Shown here: positions 14,351 to 15,245 of the stretch, piece by piece
How the letters are laid out: each line of letters starts with the position of its first letter
Position numbering within the stretch: position 1 is the stretch's first letter
Assembly (NCBI GenBank): GCA_021805485.1
Contig: JAJZFF010000378.1
Coordinates: 1 to 15,245 of the forward strand
Length of the DNA: 15,245 nt
Direction of reading: 5' to 3'
From: Pseudomonadota bacterium
GTDB taxonomy: Bacteria > Pseudomonadota > Alphaproteobacteria > Acetobacterales > Acetobacteraceae
Notes under the pieces: generated by a model
Seen by the model: only the letters and a program-made list of their open reading frames with translations
What the model was told of the DNA's origin: nothing
Database searches by the model: none
Program-made: the position numbers and the translations under genes

Positions 14351-14548
14351 CAGTCTCCTCCCGGGTGGCGCTCCGGCGCGCTGCTTCGCCGCCATGATCG
14401 CCGTCGGCGGGGCCGTGTCCATCACAATCATTGCCGAAATGTTTGCCGATCCTTGCCGCCCGCTTGCACAATTTTCACGTATCCGCACACTGCGCCGCCG
14501 CACACCGCGCCGTTTGCGGCCGGCCCGGAGGCGGGGAGGAACCACGCG
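14351..14548. promoter_or_regulatory. Divergent promoter region between receptor and sensor kinase, with repeated TTGCCG elements
   Basis: The 198 bases hold a local AT-richer patch around 14421-14482. TTGCCG occurs at 14431, 14443 and 14453, and a related TTGC at 14464, at 10-12-base steps. CACAAT occurs at 14423 and 14467, 44 bases apart. Repeats at helical spacing between a sensor kinase gene and the receptor it may control are what a response-regulator site would look like. No confident -35/-10 pair could be assigned on either strand. Confidence 0.45.
14535..14540 (+). promoter_or_regulatory. Ribosome binding site of the sensor kinase
   Basis: GGAGGA ends eight bases before ATG 14549. 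It is the strongest support for that start codon, since no stop falls within the window to bound the frame. Confidence 0.7.
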
Positions 14549-15245
14549 ATGCGCTCGCTGCGCGCCAGACTGATCGCCATTCCCGGCGCGATCCTGCTGA
14601 TCGGGCTGGCGGTTACGTTCGCCGTCACGCTGCACAGCGCGCGCCTGCGCGTCGCCACCGAGACCGGCGCCGCGCTCAGCGTCGGGCGCAGCCTCGCGGC
14701 GCTGACGCTGCGCGCCGTCGAGGCCGGCCCGGAGGCCGGCATGCTCGACCGGCTCACGGCCTCGCTGCCGAAGCTGCGTCACGTTCGCCTCATCGTCCGC
14801 GCCGACGGCGCGGCGGAAGCCCCGGCCGTGGTGGCGAGCGCGCGCGTTCCGCGCTGGTTCGCCCGCCTGTTCGCCCCGCCACCGGCCAGCGCGACGGTGC
14901 CGGTGCTGGCCGGGGGGCGGGCGATCGGCGAGATCGAGATCATCGGCAATCCGCTCGACGAAATCGCCGAGATCTGGACCGAGATGCGCTTCCTCGCCGG
15001 GCTGATGGCCGCACTCGCGCTCAGCATCGTAGCGCTGCTGGCGTGGTCGAGCGGGGTCGCTCTGCGGCCGCTGCGCCGCCTCGCCGAGGGGCTCGACCGG
15101 CTGGGCCAGGGCCGGTTCGAGGCGATCTCGCCGCCGATCCGCCTCGTCGAGCTGCGCCGGATCGGCGATACCTTCGACCGCCTCGCCGCCGCGCTCGCCC
15201 GTGTCACGGCCGACAATCACCATCTCATCGACCGGCTGATCTCGG
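14549..15245 (+). CDS. MoxY/MxaY-like sensor histidine kinase, partial (3' end beyond the window)
   Basis: The frame is open to the window edge (232 residues visible). A first membrane helix is at about 8-28, then a periplasmic domain of about 120 residues, and a second membrane helix at about 148-168. The periplasmic domain has the LapD/MoxY-type signature: RVPRWFARLFAPP at 99-111 and EIEIIGNPLDEIAEIWTEM at 128-146. Next comes a HAMP-like region (ALRPLRRLAEGLDRLGQGRFE to about 215) and a coiled linker ending DNHHLIDRLIS. In MoxY-type kinases this linker leads directly into a HisKA_3 dimerisation domain, so the conserved His and ATPase should lie beyond the edge. MoxY/MxaY kinases control methanol dehydrogenase genes and, in some species, the lanthanide switch. 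The partner response regulator is probably encoded next. Confidence 0.88.
   Translation, partial: MRSLRARLIAIPGAILLIGLAVTFAVTLHSARLRVATETGAALSVGRSLAALTLRAVEAGPEAGMLDRLTASLPKLRHVRLIVRADGAAEAPAVVASARVPRWFARLFAPPPASATVPVLAGGRAIGEIEIIGNPLDEIAEIWTEMRFLAGLMAALALSIVALLAWSSGVALRPLRRLAEGLDRLGQGRFEAISPPIRLVELRRIGDTFDRLAAALARVTADNHHLIDRLIS

Noticed and set aside
11996..15223. Receptor reading frame extended upstream to over 1,000 residues
   Set aside because: The extra N-terminal part is antisense to the sensor kinase and lacks a signal peptide; the ATG at 14350 has a strong ribosome site and a signal peptide right after it.
1..15245. Mobile elements, CRISPR array, tRNA or rRNA genes
   Set aside because: No transposase or integrase, no regularly spaced long repeats and no tRNA-like cloverleaf were seen by reading; a covariance-model scan would be decisive for small RNAs.

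Overview
The window is G+C-rich (about two-thirds or more by eye), with tightly packed, translationally coupled genes, Tat/Sec-exported proteins and a MoxY-type sensor kinase. This suggests an alphaproteobacterium that oxidises methanol or other alcohols with PQQ-dependent (quinoprotein) dehydrogenases, possibly Beijerinckiaceae, Methylocystaceae or Acetobacteraceae. I cannot fix the genus. No dehydrogenase gene lies in the window; everything visible is its accessory, transport and regulatory surroundings.

Left arm (8288 down to 1, all minus strand): a branched-chain-amino-acid-type periplasmic binding protein, a YVTN beta-propeller, an ABC ATPase and an ABC-2 permease. This is the set known as the PQQ-dependent alcohol dehydrogenase-associated ABC system (Ped-type). 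It is followed by an unrecognised exported helical protein, an exported metallo-beta-lactamase-fold hydrolase, an Asp-box (BNR) beta-propeller anchored at its C-terminus, a streptogramin-lyase-like seven-bladed propeller anchored at its N-terminus, and the start of a small polytopic membrane protein. Most junctions overlap by 4 to 16 bases. Hairpins before the hydrolase and after it may divide the operon.

Middle (8396 to 11495, plus strand): a DUF3280/DUF2380-like exported protein, then a NitT/TauT-type importer made of a binding protein, a permease (with no normal start codon where one is expected) and an ATPase. Right arm: a small class I cytochrome c and a large TonB-dependent receptor on the minus strand, then, divergently, the 5' part of a MoxY/MxaY-like sensor kinase that runs off the window.

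The TonB receptor, NitT/TauT importer, exported proteins and Ped-type ABC genes together resemble the lanthanide utilisation and transport (lut) locus of Methylobacterium/Methylorubrum and the ped accessory genes of Pseudomonas. The working model is: outer-membrane uptake of a metal or metallophore complex, periplasmic handling by propellers and binding proteins, inner-membrane import, electron transfer through a c-type cytochrome, and sensing by the kinase. Lanthanide as the substrate is an inference from gene context; no lanmodulin-like EF-hand protein is present. All intergenic gaps are shorter than 200 bases. No tRNA, rRNA, CRISPR array or insertion sequence was seen.
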